64,000 bases of DNA from Ophiura sarsii (Eukaryota; Echinodermata; Ophiuroidea; Amphilepidida; Ophiuridae), in the NCBI GenBank assembly GCA_035610835.1, contig CM069454.1:58138580-58202579 (forward strand), written 5' to 3'. The translations under genes were made by a program, and so were the position numbers. Numbering within the stretch: position 1 is the first letter of the stretch; each line of letters opens with the position of its first letter. The notes under the pieces were generated by a model. The model did not search any database, had not been told where the DNA came from, and saw nothing but the letters and a program-made list of their open reading frames with translations. Shown one piece after another: positions 32,795 to 43,948 of the stretch.

Positions 32795-33279
32795 TCACAC
32801 TATCCTGCGAAAAGAGGAGTTATAGTTCTGGAGTAATGATCATATTTATTACCTGTTAACTCCACTTTTTTTGAGGACTGTAAGTTATGCATACCTACTA
32901 ATATGGTTAAAGCGTTTAATGTTAAGGGATTTATTTTAATAAGGGAAAGACTGTAAAACATCAAGGGAAGAGTAAAAAGACTAGAAATACAGATGAAAGT
33001 TTGAACTTTTATATCATGGATATTTGTCCTCTAAATACTTTGCAGTATTTACATAAAGAGATATTTGCACTTCTTATTTTTTTCACAAACATAACTCTTA
33101 AAGCTGAGAACCGACAAAAACAGTTCGCCACAGACGAACTGGTTACACACCTGTGCAATTGACAACAGAGAGTGCGGAGTCAACGTGGATAAATCGTAAC
33201 CTTGTCATATTCACAAGATAACTGCATGTTGCCAGCAACCGAGAGTGGGTGCTTGCCTTGAGTATATATGCAACAAAAT

Positions 33280-33501
33280 TAACACTTTCAAGACGACATT
33301 CCAAAATGTTTCAAAAATTTCAACATTATTAAATTTCATTGTCATATTTGGAATCACCATGAGAAATGCATTACAATAAGTACAAACATGCCTAGTATGT
33401 GGTTCATTAATTCTTGAGATAAACTTTGAAAGTTGGGAAATGTTTTTGACAAATCTGTTTTGTATTTAATGGTAAAACAAATAGCCGCGTGGAAAGTGTT
33501 A
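33280..33501 (+). mobile_element. CACTTTCCACGTGG MITE, copy 4
   Basis: Left end AACACTTTCAAGACGAC is shortened by a small deletion. Right end is GCCGCGTGGAAAGTGTTA. The interior matches the other copies. Confidence 0.7.
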
Positions 33502-33944
33502 TGGGAAAATGCATTCAATTAACCGAGTGAGTACACAAACAATCATTTTACTAGACAAAATGGATCCTTTCTCTCTGATCCATATTACTTCATGAACAAG
33601 GACGAAGGTGCCTACCATTTGTATCATGTGTATCAGCCTCTTCCCAAGGTACATGTACACGCTACCAAGTAGTGCTATAATGAGTGGATAAACAATTCAA
33701 CATTTGCTTTGAGTAAGTATTTTGGCCACAATATAAACAAACTCTTCCATTGGGTCAGTGATTAATTGTTCCATATTTGGAACAAATAACACATTCATCT
33801 TGTATTCATCGAAACAAATGTATCTCTAAAATAAAATGATAGTTGGTTGATTGATGTAAATTTTCATAAAATGCAACCAAATGTCAACATACTTTATTTG
33901 AGATATTGATTATCGTTATTGTTCTGTCAAAACCTTGTAGGTTT

Positions 33945-34175
33945 TCATGGCCCTTCAGCATGTATTTAAAGTAAAAAGCTGCCCAACAGTGATGCATAGG
34001 AAGTGTTGCCTTATACATGTTCAGGGGCAAGAGCCTAATACAAGGTTTTGATAGATATGTTTTAGCCCTTGAACATGTTTTGGAGCAGGCTGCCCAAAGG
34101 TTATACAAAGGACATATTAATTTATACATGCTGAAGGGCCAGATGGAGATACAAGGTTTTGACAGAACCGTGATG
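33945..34175. repeat. CTTGAACATGT dispersed repeat, copy 3
   Basis: It contains CCCTTCAGCATGTATTTAAA, ACATGTTCAGGGGCAAGAG and CCCTTGAACATGTTTTGG, in the same order as the 2955 and 26826 copies. Confidence 0.6.
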
Positions 34176-34235
34176 TCATGTACTTCTCTAGGTCACATAC
34201 CAGCCAATCATAAATGGTGGGTAGGTTGTCAACTA

Positions 34236-34378
34236 CAGTACAGCTCGAAATAGAATGGACACTGACATTGCACTGACGCCTTGCGATGTAACCCAATTAG
34301 TGCAGTCATTGCACTGACATTGCACTGACATTGCACTGAAGTGCGTTGACATTGCCCATTCTATTTCGAGCTGTACTG
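34236..34378. mobile_element. Mariner-like MITE (CAGTACAGCTCGAAATAG)
   Basis: It is 143 bp with perfect inverted ends CAGTACAGCTCGAAATAGAA and complement, each next to TA (34234-34235 and 34379-34380). The interior has several GACATTGCACT repeats. Confidence 0.8.
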
Positions 34379-34465
34379 TACACTGTAATAAAGGGGGTTT
34401 TAGTGACCTCACAAACTACTGAAATATATAGCATATTGAAAAGGTAAAATGATTTGTTTTCAACC

Positions 34466-34759
34466 CAAAGAAGATTTTAAAGACACCACCACAATGCATT
34501 GCATTTTTGCAAAATACCTTAATTCTGGTCTCCAATTTGTCTCGGTTCCCATAGACATATGCACACAATCATGGCTTCATAGAGCGTTCATTGTTGGATC
34601 TCGTAGGTTCTAGTTTTCATCAATGAATAAATTAGTAATCGGTGTTCCTTTTTTCTAATATCTAAAACTTAAGAGCTCGACAAATGCATCGTGTGGAAAA
34701 ACATTTAGTTGGTTGGTGTTTGCGCAATGCATTGTGGGAAGACCTTAAAATCGTCTTTG
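34466..34759. mobile_element. MULE-like MITE, copy 1 (9-bp TSD)
   Basis: Ends CAAAGAAGATTTTAAAGAC and CTTAAAATCGTCTTTG, flanked by the 9-bp repeat TTTTCAACC at 34457-34465 and 34760-34768. The internal CAATGCATTGC palindrome is shared with 38734-39016. A 9-bp TSD fits Mutator-like elements. Confidence 0.75.
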
Positions 34760-34892
34760 TTTTCAACCTAAGAAGAGTACAGTATCAGTCTACACAAATG
34801 TACAATAGTTGATATTCAATGTCATTGTCAATAATGTCCTCATTTTGCATATATTATTTGGTTCACATATTTACTAGCTTCTGAAAACACAG

Positions 34893-35215
34893 CCATTTTC
34901 TGCTTCCCATACCTGTACCAGTATTGTATGCTTGGGTACTGTATGTTTCTGTATGGGAACAGTACTGTGCCTATTGTACACCAAAGTAGCCACGCAGTAA
35001 CAGAGTGACTGGTACTGTGCAACTAATTTGGTGTTACTACACTGGTACTTTGACAGTACCCATGCAGGCACTGGGTATACAGTAGCCATACAGTACCCGG
35101 TATACAGTCCCCAGTATCTATACAGTACCCAGTACCCATACAGGTACTAGATACAGGTACTGGGCATACAATACCCATGCAGGTACTGGCACCGGAGAAA
35201 TCTTGGATGCCGGGC
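34893..35215. repeat. GGTACTG / CAGTACC interspersed motif cluster
   Basis: Many copies of CAGTACCCATACAG, GGTACTG and complements give a self-complementary low-complexity cluster. The minus-strand open frames here are products of the motif. Confidence 0.55.
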
Positions 35216-35799
35216 ATAAAAACGGCTGTGTAAACAATTTGCTAGGTTGCATCGTTGTATATCATTCGTTCGATAGAAAGTTAACATGGCCCTCACTCCA
35301 CTATTAAGTTAGTGCATAGCATTCAAAACAAAATTGGAAACAATACACACAGGTAGCACTGGTTCCATGCTTCTTACATACAAGGAGAAGAAACCACAAT
35401 CATGACACATCCGCAAAGCCATTACAATTCAACGGAAGGTTCCTGACACCATGATTAAGAGTCAACGTGGGCCATGTCTACGGCCCACTGATGACCGTAA
35501 CAGTGCCCTAAACCAGCACGGGTCAGAAGAGGCCATTCGAAGGAAGTGTGTAGACCATAACGCACAAAACTGTCAAACTGAGTAAAGATTTATTGTTTTT
35601 GAAAAATTGAAAATCTCACATTATCAATTCAATTCTAGTATATTTAAAGCAGGTCTCGCATTATTGTCAAATTACACACACATTTACTTTATGCCATATT
35701 ATATATAGATTTTTCTCTAAAAGATACAGGACCAAGTCCCAGTTATCCCATAATGATCATCAAAACAGGCTCTTAGTTATTTATAATATCATTTCTACA
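35216..35799. other. Non-coding stretch with a half-hairpin repeat
   Basis: About 35525-35620 (GGAAGTGTGTAGACCATAAC, CACAAAACTGTCAA) matches one arm of the hairpin at 46998-47178. Otherwise nothing recognised. Confidence 0.4.
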
Positions 35800-36140
35800 G
35801 GTAAAATCCAGGGGGGGGGGGGTAATCATATATTTTTTGGTAGGGATGTGCCGCCAGCAAAATGAAAATTGACCCAAACATTTACCAATTTTCGGGTGGG
35901 GTGGAGGGTGGGGGATGGACCCATATATTTACTGGAGACCCATACTTGTCCTATATATTTGACATATTTTGCTAACATTTCTGTGAAAAACAAGCAAAAT
36001 TAAGGATTTTAGACCCATACATTTACCCAAAATGGCTTACGAAAAGGGTTCATTCATTTACCAAAGAGTGAAAAAGGGACCCTATTTGGCAGCTTATCCC
36101 CGTAACCTCATATCCACTAAGTACCCCGGGTAAAATAGGG
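35800..36140. mobile_element. G-rich TIR element, copy 2 (degraded)
   Basis: Left CAGGGGGGGGGGGGTAATC with GGATGTGCCGCC and right CTAAGTACCCCGGG mirror the 4632-5014 ends. The interior has repeated GACCCATACATTTACC-type units. Confidence 0.5.
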
Positions 36141-36440
36141 TGGTTTGCTTACGTAAAATTAACCCAGTGGCAATACAAGTACGACAGGTTTTACGTCACA
36201 GGAAAGGTGCCCATAAAAGATAAGTAAACTACTGCAAAGTGTCATCGAACAAGCCAACTAAAAGTGTAACTATACACACACATAAACAAACCGTGTACGT
36301 AGTAGGCAAATTGGTTATGATGTCACTGAGATGATAGTGTCATGGGGAAAGGAAGTGTAGGATCAGGTAGAGGCTGTCAATGCAAAATTTTGTGTGACCC
36401 AAATTTTCACACTTCAAATGTCATCAAAATGGTAAAATAA

Positions 36441-36699
36441 GGCGATGAAAAAAATAAACCTTGTTCTATGGGTCAGACCGACCCATTTTTTTAATAGAAA
36501 TAAGGTTTTTTTATATTTCATGTGCAAATGAATACTGACGCTTTTTTTTTTTTTTTTGCTCGTCAAAAACTGCAAAATGTTCACAGATTGTTGGGATTTT
36601 TGACAGTAATATTGAAGGGGAGAAAGCCTGAATGATCAATCCAACCTGAGAGTTCCGTTTGCCTGTAGAACAGGGGTTGTTTTGTCATCGCCTAGCATA
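36441..36699. mobile_element. TIR MITE of the GACCGACCC family
   Basis: AGGCGATGAAAAAAATAAAC followed by TTGTTCTA on the left is mirrored by TAGAACAGG with TTTTGTCATCGCCT on the right. GACCGACCC lies inside the left end and CCAACCTGAGAG inside the right. Confidence 0.6.
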
Positions 36700-37719
36700 G
36701 ATATTTTCACCTGTTCAGTGCAGGTGTGTGACTTAATCAATTCACTTTTCCATATCAAAACTGAGTAAATCCACATTTGACTGATTAGCAAAATTGACAG
36801 TCTGGGTGGGAGATGTGTCATTTACAAGCTACAAGCGAAAAAGTAGTCACTTATCCCTAAATGGTGGTTTCACACACCGAAAGTGAGTGTACTGTTTTAT
36901 GAATAAAATTTGGAAGTGAATTTGTGTTTCTTTCTTAAAGAGGTAACTTAGTAGAGTAATTTAATTCAGATTCGAAAGTAAGACTTCATGATGCCACGAC
37001 ATATATGGTAGAAACCAGCATGTGAATATACATGTGTATACCGGGCCTAAAGCAGGTCAACCACTTAGTTAAGGAACAAAAAATTGTTAAATTGGTAGAA
37101 CTCTCCATCAAAAACCACTTTTATACTTGAATGCTTGACTCCCTCGTTATAGACACTGTTTTCTTCATTTTGATTAGCTAATAAGATGATGTAATCATAA
37201 TGCTTAACCAATCAGCATAACACACATTTCTTAGCACAAATATTTGCCTGGTATCCAATTGGCTCAAAAATCAGAACAACCCATGCAGTAACCAATCAAA
37301 ATGAGTGTTAGAGACTACCATCTCTTACCCAGTCTCTGATTGGCTCAATAAATGTTAGAGCGCTCTTCACATCCAATCAAAAAAAGTTTAAGAGAGCAAA
37401 TAAGATGGCATCTGAGCAGTGGTTCCTAGTTAACTTGATGAGGAGTGAAACCAACCCGTATGGACAGCAAAGAGAATACTTTGCATAATATACAAATCTG
37501 ACAATCTGAGGTCTTTTGTCTTACTTCACACCGAACTTGTACAATGTAGAAACATATTCCCTAGTTTTAAGTGAAATTCTCGCCAGCCGTAAACAAATTA
37601 AACACAAAAACCCCAACTTTGTCAGCACATCAAGATTTTAGAGCCAAAAGGGTGTATCTACGATGGCTGCCTTGTGTTAGAATGGGTTTTTCATAAGGGC
37701 ACACTGTAATATGTATAAC
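36700..37719. other. Non-coding stretch with CCAAT-motif cluster
   Basis: Five CCAAT/ATTGG cores occur between about 37195 and 37385: ACCAATCAGC, TCCAATTGGCTC, ACCAATCAAAA, GATTGGCTCAA and CCAATCAAAA. Their regular spacing of about 35-55 bp may reflect a decayed repeat. No adjacent gene start supports a promoter. Confidence 0.35.
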
Positions 37720-38700
37720 AAATGGCAGCTATTGCAGATAGGACTGTTTCACACTATAATCACATGTTATGTACATAGCCCCATCTGCAATAGCTGCCGG
37801 ACGTTTATATTATAAGTTTTTATAAATCATTCTGGATATAAATAATCACATACACCACCTGGCAGCAATTTCAGATAGGCCCTAGCACTATACCCTTGCT
37901 ATTTAGGTTGGTCAGAGTGACACATTATTACTGTACAGATAATACCATCAGGAAATGGCGATCAGATCACTTGTCTGTGCCTAGTCAGCCTCCTATACAG
38001 CTAAGGCCACAGGAAATGGGATAGGTCTAATTATGTGCTATATAACAAGTACATGGAAGTCCAACACCCATACAAGGGGATTCAGTGGCCTCATATAGGG
38101 GGTCAGTGCCCTTATAAGGGAGTCAAGTGTCCTTATAAGGGGACCAGATCCCTTGTCCTCATGTCAATATCTGAATCATATACGTATAGTAGATTCGTAA
38201 ATATTGGCTGATCGGTTATTGATTTGGACCTATTCCATTTTACTTTAGACCAATTATGACGATATCGGCATTGTTTAGATGCTATTGGTTTCGCCGCGAT
38301 ATAATGGGCTTCGAAGCGTTGAAGCAACACATTCCCAAATATTACTGTGTCCATGCATGAATTTAAACTACCCAAGTAAATAGTGCGCTATTCAAACGTG
38401 CCATCTTAAAAAGTGACGCATATTTATCATCCTTGTATATGGATGAGGATTAAATTAGAAAGAAAACTAATTCTTAACAACAGCACGAGAAAACTGTGTC
38501 ACTATTCTGGACATGAACTACCTACGATGTGATTCAAGACACAGGGAAGCATAGATCCATAATATATGCGAATAATCAGATTAAGATGGCAAATAACTGC
38601 CTCCCCCCTCAATTGGAAGATATAACCTGTACTGAAATGGCAAACCGGCCCAAGGCTGAGAATCTACTATAATCATTTGAAAAACACCCTCAATGAACCC
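37720..38700. repeat. CAGCTATTGCAGATA hairpin repeat and plain sequence
   Basis: 37725-37800 has GGCAGCTATTGCAGATAGGA and CCATCTGCAATAGCTGCC as inverted arms. A diverged half lies at 37858-37890, and a related tandem pair is at 43385-43605. The rest is plain non-coding sequence. Confidence 0.45.
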
Positions 38701-38733
38701 CTCTCCTCGCTACAGTCATTCAATAGGACAACT

Positions 38734-39016
38734 CAAAGAAGATTTAAAAGACCCCACCACAATGCATTGCGTTTTTGCAAAATGCCCTTAATCTTGTCTC
38801 CAATTCGTCTCAGTTCCCATAGACATAAAATCTTGGCATCATAGTGCATTCATAGTTGGAGCTCTTAGATTCTAGTTTACATCAATTAATGAATTAGTTC
38901 TCAGTGTTCCTTATTATTACTTCTAAAACTTAAGAGCTCCACAAATGCATCATGTGAAAAAGCTTTAGTTGGTTTGCGCCGCAATGCATCGTGGGAAGAC
39001 CTAAAAATCTTCTTTG
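38734..39016. mobile_element. MULE-like MITE, copy 2 (9-bp TSD)
   Basis: Ends CAAAGAAGATTTAAAAGAC and AAAATCTTCTTTG, flanked by AGGACAACT (38725-38733) and AGGACAACC (39017-39025), one mismatch in nine. The interior aligns along its length with 34466-34759. Confidence 0.75.
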
Positions 39017-39745
39017 AGGACAACCTATGCTTCACCGGATGAATCCATATTTATCTGACCACTCATGTATCTGTCAATAATAACACACTTTGTGCCATCA
39101 AAATAGCTCAAATTGCTTATGTTCACACACAAGCATGGGAATTGATTTCTTGTATGTTGCGATGGACATGTCGTCAATGTTTTCCCGGGGGGGGGGTCAT
39201 ATCATTTTACTCTGAAAGCATGTGTGACAACAAATATGCGTAATAAGGGTTGTTAAGGGTTGTTGTTCGAACAAAGTGCCTCATAAACTAATTTGAAATT
39301 GATCTTTCATTCTCAACACAAGATAAGAATTATCTGGAATTTTCAGGTGTTGCTACACCTTTCATCAGCAGACTCGATTATAACTAAATGATGCGTTTTA
39401 TCCGCTAGCGTAGTTAACGTTAGTATCTAACTGTTGCCAGGTTAACTGGCTCACTCTTATTTTGTTACGATCCGCTGATCACACCGATCAAAAACACAAA
39501 GCCGATGGCATATCATAATTCGGAACAGATGCATGGGCCCAGGCTTGAACCAGTAACCATGAGTTACTAACGTACATGTACATTTCCTACAAAAAGACTT
39601 GATGATATACGTGGATGGGACCCAAAGTACACTATTTCCAATAAATGCTTGATTCAATTAGTTTTTTGTAAACACTGATTATTATATATTACTTAGATCT
39701 CAACATGTATTATGTTAACTTTACATATATCGTCAATGTCATTTT
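39017..39745. other. Non-coding stretch
   Basis: A short G tract near 39187 and no recognised gene or repeat. Confidence 0.35.
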
Positions 39746-39977
39746 AACACTTTCCACGTGGCTATTACTTTTACCATACAAAAATAGATCTTTCCAAAAT
39801 TCAAAGTCTATCTCAAGGATTACCGAACCAATACTAGGCATGTTTATACTTATTTTAATGTATTTCTCATGGTGATTGTCAAATATGGTGATGAAATACA
39901 ATAATTTTGACATTTTTGAACAATCTTGTGAAATTTTGGAACTGTTGTCTGCAGACCCTGTCACGTGGAAAGCGTTA
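39746..39977 (-). mobile_element. CACTTTCCACGTGG MITE, copy 5 (inverted)
   Basis: Left end AACACTTTCCACGTGGC; right end GTCACGTGGAAAGCGTTA. The interior reads in the opposite orientation to copies 1-4. Flanked by a duplicated block of about 33 bp (TTAACTTTACATATAT...). Confidence 0.75.
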
Positions 39978-40154
39978 ACTTTACATATATAGTCGATGTC
40001 ATTTTAAACTTTGGGCACTGTTTGACCAAACTCAAGCATGCATCGGTGGATGAGCCTCAACAAGTTTGACAATACTTCATGCGTTCATCCATCCACAGGT
40101 CTCAATTTCCGTTGCTAGGTAATCACGATTTGAAATGATTGGTTGTCATCGTTA

Positions 40155-40474
40155 TGCTTAGGGGGAAAAAATGTAATGTTGTCCTCCAGTCACAGCTTTC
40201 AGAGAGGAGGGGCGGGCGGATTTTTTTTTTAATGTTTAATTATTTGTTTTACCAACGGAAGCTCAAAGTTCAGCCAACAAGAAGTTGAAATCACTCTAAG
40301 AGTCGCACATATATGTTATAAACACTTTATTTAATATTCAATGCCATTTATACTGTTTAAAACAAAACCTGATTTTTTTAAATTTAAAAATCTGGAGAAA
40401 AAAAAATCGGAGCGGCCCTAAATCTGATGAGTGGGTGGTCGAGGACAACATTACAATTTTTTTTACCTTAGGGA
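40155..40474. mobile_element. TIR MITE (AATGTAATGTTGTCCTC)
   Basis: TTAGGGGGAAAAAATGTAAT then GTTGTCCTC on the left is mirrored by GAGGACAAC then ATTACAATTTTTTTTACCTTA on the right. Non-coding. Confidence 0.6.
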
Positions 40475-40599
40475 AGTTCTACAAGGCTTATACTGCATGT
40501 ATTTGCGTCAGATTTAATTTAAATATTGCTTATAAAGTTTATGACAGTGACTATTTATATTACATGTTTCTTGTTATTGATGGTTAAATTCTCTTATAT

Positions 40600-40790
40600 C
40601 TGTTTGGCCCTTGAACATGTTTAACACAAAACTGCAAAGATGTTTACAACAGAGATTTTGCTTTAAACAAGTTCATGGACTAATGCCAAAAATTTCCCAA
40701 TGCATTTTGACCCTTAGACATGTTTAACACAAAACTGAAAAGATGTTAAAACAGAGATTTTGCTTTAAACATGTTCAGCGGCCAATGTCA
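40600..40790. repeat. CTTGAACATGT dispersed repeat, diverged copy 4
   Basis: GGCCCTTGAACATGTTTAAC, then TTGCTTTAAACAAGTTCATG, then a second diverged copy of both phrases. Confidence 0.5.
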
Positions 40791-41414
40791 AATGACAATA
40801 AATAGCATGTTTACAAAACCAAGAACAAGTTGACATTGGACAAATTTAGCATAAAAATCCATTGAAGGATTAAGGGATTACAATCTTTTTATCCGTTACG
40901 ATCCCTTTTTTCAGTTAATGGAATTCAATAATGGAGCCTTTTCACAGTATCATATAAATATCTTACATCAAGGATACGCCCCACTTAGGTCTTGGACATA
41001 TTTATGTCATGTCAAGTTGTACAAAGAAAGAGATTAATTAAAGAGTCTTATATAACATGCAATACATAATCCCAGGGTTAAAGGTTTTAGAATGCAACTC
41101 CTGTATTGACGGAAATGCGGTGTCTATAACACACTTTTAAGTGTAACAGAACCTTGATATTTTAAACTTTACAGAACAGGTATTATTGATGTTAATCACT
41201 TTAAACCTTTAAGATTACAGCGTTTGTGTTATCAGCCTAAATTATCTATAAATATCAGCAAAACAGAAGGAATATTGACACCACCTTGTTAAAATCCATT
41301 TATAACTGTGGCCAAAGTTTCAATGTCTGAAAGTGGCTGGGTAACAAAACCATTAGTTAAATTTATGGGCTTGAATTTATGGATGATGTGTGAAAATAAA
41401 TGTAAACATTTCAG
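40791..41414. other. Non-coding stretch
   Basis: Nothing recognised. Confidence 0.35.
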
Positions 41415-41932
41415 AATGTCAACCTTAAAACATGAAATTTATCAAGTGCTGTAACCATTAAACTATTAAAATGATGTATATAAAAGTATACATTTTTGGA
41501 AAGGATATGAGTTGGAGAATTCATTTTTGGTATCAAATTTCACTAACAATTCTGGTTTTTTTAATTTCACCACAAAAAAAAATCATATTTGTGGCAGTTT
41601 TTGGTCAAAATTGGAAAACTGAACATTTTTATGTCAAAAACAAAATTGTTTCCTAAGGAATTGTCTTAAGATGATTTGGGTGCAATTTCAGCATTTTTTT
41701 AATCAAAAACTGAATTTGCTATGTTTGCAGCAAATTTGGAGGAAAAAAAAGTGATTTTTGTTGTTGTTGTCAAAACTTTAAAAATCAGCATTTTTAGTGA
41801 AATTTGATGGATTCTGTGACTCATTTTCCTTCCAAACATGTACACTTTTATATACATCACATTAATAGTTCAAAAGTTACAGCGCTTGATAAATGTCATG
41901 TGTTTAGGGTTGACAGCCCCCTTTAAAACATT
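41415..41932. mobile_element. Long-arm TIR MITE (TATCAAGTGCTGTAAC)
   Basis: Left arm with ATGTCAACCTTAAAACATG and TTATCAAGTGCTGTAACC mirrors right arm GTTACAGCGCTTGATAAATG and GGGTTGACAGCCCCCTTT. The arms are about 100 bp. Related to 13126-13589 by its GGGGGCTGT end and ATATAAAAGTATACATTT arm. Confidence 0.65.
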
Positions 41933-42667
41933 AGTTGTGGTTGCATATCATACCCTCTCTGACGACATCAGTGAAATGATGGAGTGAATAGACGGACTTA
42001 TATCTGCAGAAATTATGTGTACATGATAAGATACATACTATTTGAGGGAGGGGTGCTTTTGCACCGTAAAGCAGGTTAAAAGGTACTACCTACACTACTG
42101 CAGTCCATTACATCCCTGACCCTTTACGTCTGTTATACTATTTGATAATGATAAATTTGCATATACAATTTTTATTTGATTCCAGTGACCTTCACGAAGG
42201 ATAAATGGAACCTTCATGGTGGGTACGCTCGTAGGTATACATGGAACGAGGGCGCTGTAATCATACCCGTCCCTCCTCTCTATTTGACCTCTTCACGGTG
42301 ACTATGCCACCACACTGCATGATCCATAATTGTCCATAGACATTATGAAAAAGCAGGATAACCACCTCTGAGCCTCGAAACACTCAAGTGCACAGACTTG
42401 ATATGAATATTCACGAGGAGTCTCTTCCACAGACACGCGACGCTGCAATCCGTTGGCTTACAGAGCTTCCGGGTGTCATTCCCTTACTACGTAGCGTAAA
42501 GTAAGAATCCATCCCAAGCTTTTCCAACTGCTGTCGACGACTCAACTCGGCTCGGCTTGGCGCCATCAAACTTTATACTACATATTGTATATACCGAGAT
42601 GTACGTGCCACAAGACCCTATCTGCAAATGGTTGCCATTTGATGGGCTGTTTTAGTCAAGAGTTAAT
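41933..42667. other. Non-coding stretch
   Basis: Nothing recognised. Confidence 0.35.
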
Positions 42668-43092
42668 CCTTAGGTAAGCGATGTTTTCCACCCCGCGGGA
42701 TGACGTTGTATGGGCGGTCATTGTGGGTTAAAATATTGAATTTAGTCTAAAATCGGGGTAAAGAGATATTAATACATTTTGTAATGAACTAATTAGCAAT
42801 ATGAATATTCACTAGCAATATGAATAATTAATTAATTAATTAATTAGCAATATCAATATTAATTAGCAAAATGAATGATCCAGATTGAACTGAAATGGTC
42901 CAGGTTGAACCGAGATGATCCAAGAGGATCCCAAATTAATTACGAATATTCATATTACTAATCAATATTCATTACAAAATAATTATCATAATTTATTCAT
43001 CTCTTACAAATTACAAGACTATATTCAATATATGAACCCCAATGGCCGCCCATACAACGTTGTCCTGCTGGGTGGAAAACATCACCTGCCTA
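42668..43092. mobile_element. Palindromic MITE (GATGTTTTCCACCC)
   Basis: TTAGGTAAGCGATGTTTTCC and GGAAAACATCACCTGCCTAA end it. GACGTTGTATGGGCGG and CCGCCCATACAACGTT pair further inside. The centre is an AATTAATTAGCAATATGAAT array. The TSD is not clear. Confidence 0.65.
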
Positions 43093-43738
43093 ATCCTTGC
43101 ACATAAATTATAGGAATACACTCTGACTTCACTGCGCAGAGGTAGATGGACATGTATATAGTTTGATCAGTTCCAAATTGGCGAGAAATATGCGTTTTTT
43201 ATCTCTCTGCGCGCAAACGTAATCCAAGCGTACGTGCACGATTTTGGCAACATGCACACGGTTTTAGTCGCATGCACGTGTTAAGAATATGATGCACATT
43301 GCCCCTGTTGCATTCGTATATTCATTTGCTGCTGTACAGAGGCTTCGCCAATTTGGAGCTGATCAAACTATAGTATATAGCTGCATACAGCAGCTATTAC
43401 AGATATGGCCTTTTCACAATAGAATTAGAATAAGTATTAGTGACAAAAGGTCACATCTGTAATAGCTGCATTGCATTATTTTAGTTTAAATTCAAGTGTT
43501 ACCAAATATAGTTCCTGGCAGCTTTCACAGATATGTCCTTTTAACACTAGAATTAGAATAAGTATTAGTGACAAAAGGTCACATCTATAATAGCTGCCAT
43601 GCATCGTTTTAGTTTAATTTCAGCATGTAGACCACCCAATATATAGCTCCAGGCAGCCATCGCAGATACGACCCCGTGGCTATGACTGTACACTCTCAAT
43701 ATACAACTAGATGTCTTTATTTACACTGTGCACAGGAA
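43093..43738. repeat. NCK downstream region with tandem CAGCTATTACAGATAT units
   Basis: Two adjacent copies (about 43385-43480 and 43515-43605) share CAGCTATTACAGATATG-like and AGTGACAAAAGGTCACATCT phrases. TTTATT at 43716-43721 (AATAAA on the minus strand) lies about 20 bases past the NCK stop. It is probably too close to be the only poly-A signal. The 3' UTR may run further left. Confidence 0.45.
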
Positions 43739-43948
43739 TCAATGGCCGTTGTCGAACGGTCTGGTGAGAAAGAGCTTGAAACTGCCGTTGGTACTGCTGA
43801 AGATGGGCGCCCGTTTGTAGTGCTCTACGAGACCGTCTAACGTGTCGAAGCTGCGGGTGCCGATGCAATACTGCCCCCCTTGGGAGCTTTTTACCTTGAA
43901 ATGTTTTATCTTTCCGGGCGCCTTCACCGACACAGAGTAATCACCCGG
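43739..43948 (-). CDS. NCK1: NCK last coding exon (C-terminal SH2)
   Basis: Acceptor CCCCTTGCAG precedes the first codon at 43948. The exon encodes PGDYSVSVKAPGKIKHFKVK through LVEHYKRAPIF to the end of SH2, then PFDNGH and TGA at 43741-43739 (69 residues). Phase 0 matches exon 2. Confidence 0.95.
   Translation of the reverse strand, partial: PGDYSVSVKAPGKIKHFKVKSSQGGQYCIGTRSFDTLDGLVEHYKRAPIFSSTNGSFKLFLTRPFDNGH

Larger units (their letters stand above)
32106..32880. mobile_element. Tc1/mariner-like MITE with nested foldback MITE
   Basis: The left end CTGTCCTAAAAAGAG follows TA at 32104-32105. The right end TTTTTTGAGGACTG is followed by TA at 32881. Sub-terminal TAATAAAT and ACTCC phrases are mirrored. 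It contains the 32181-32545 TTAA MITE plus a 207-bp tandem duplication. Confidence 0.6.
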
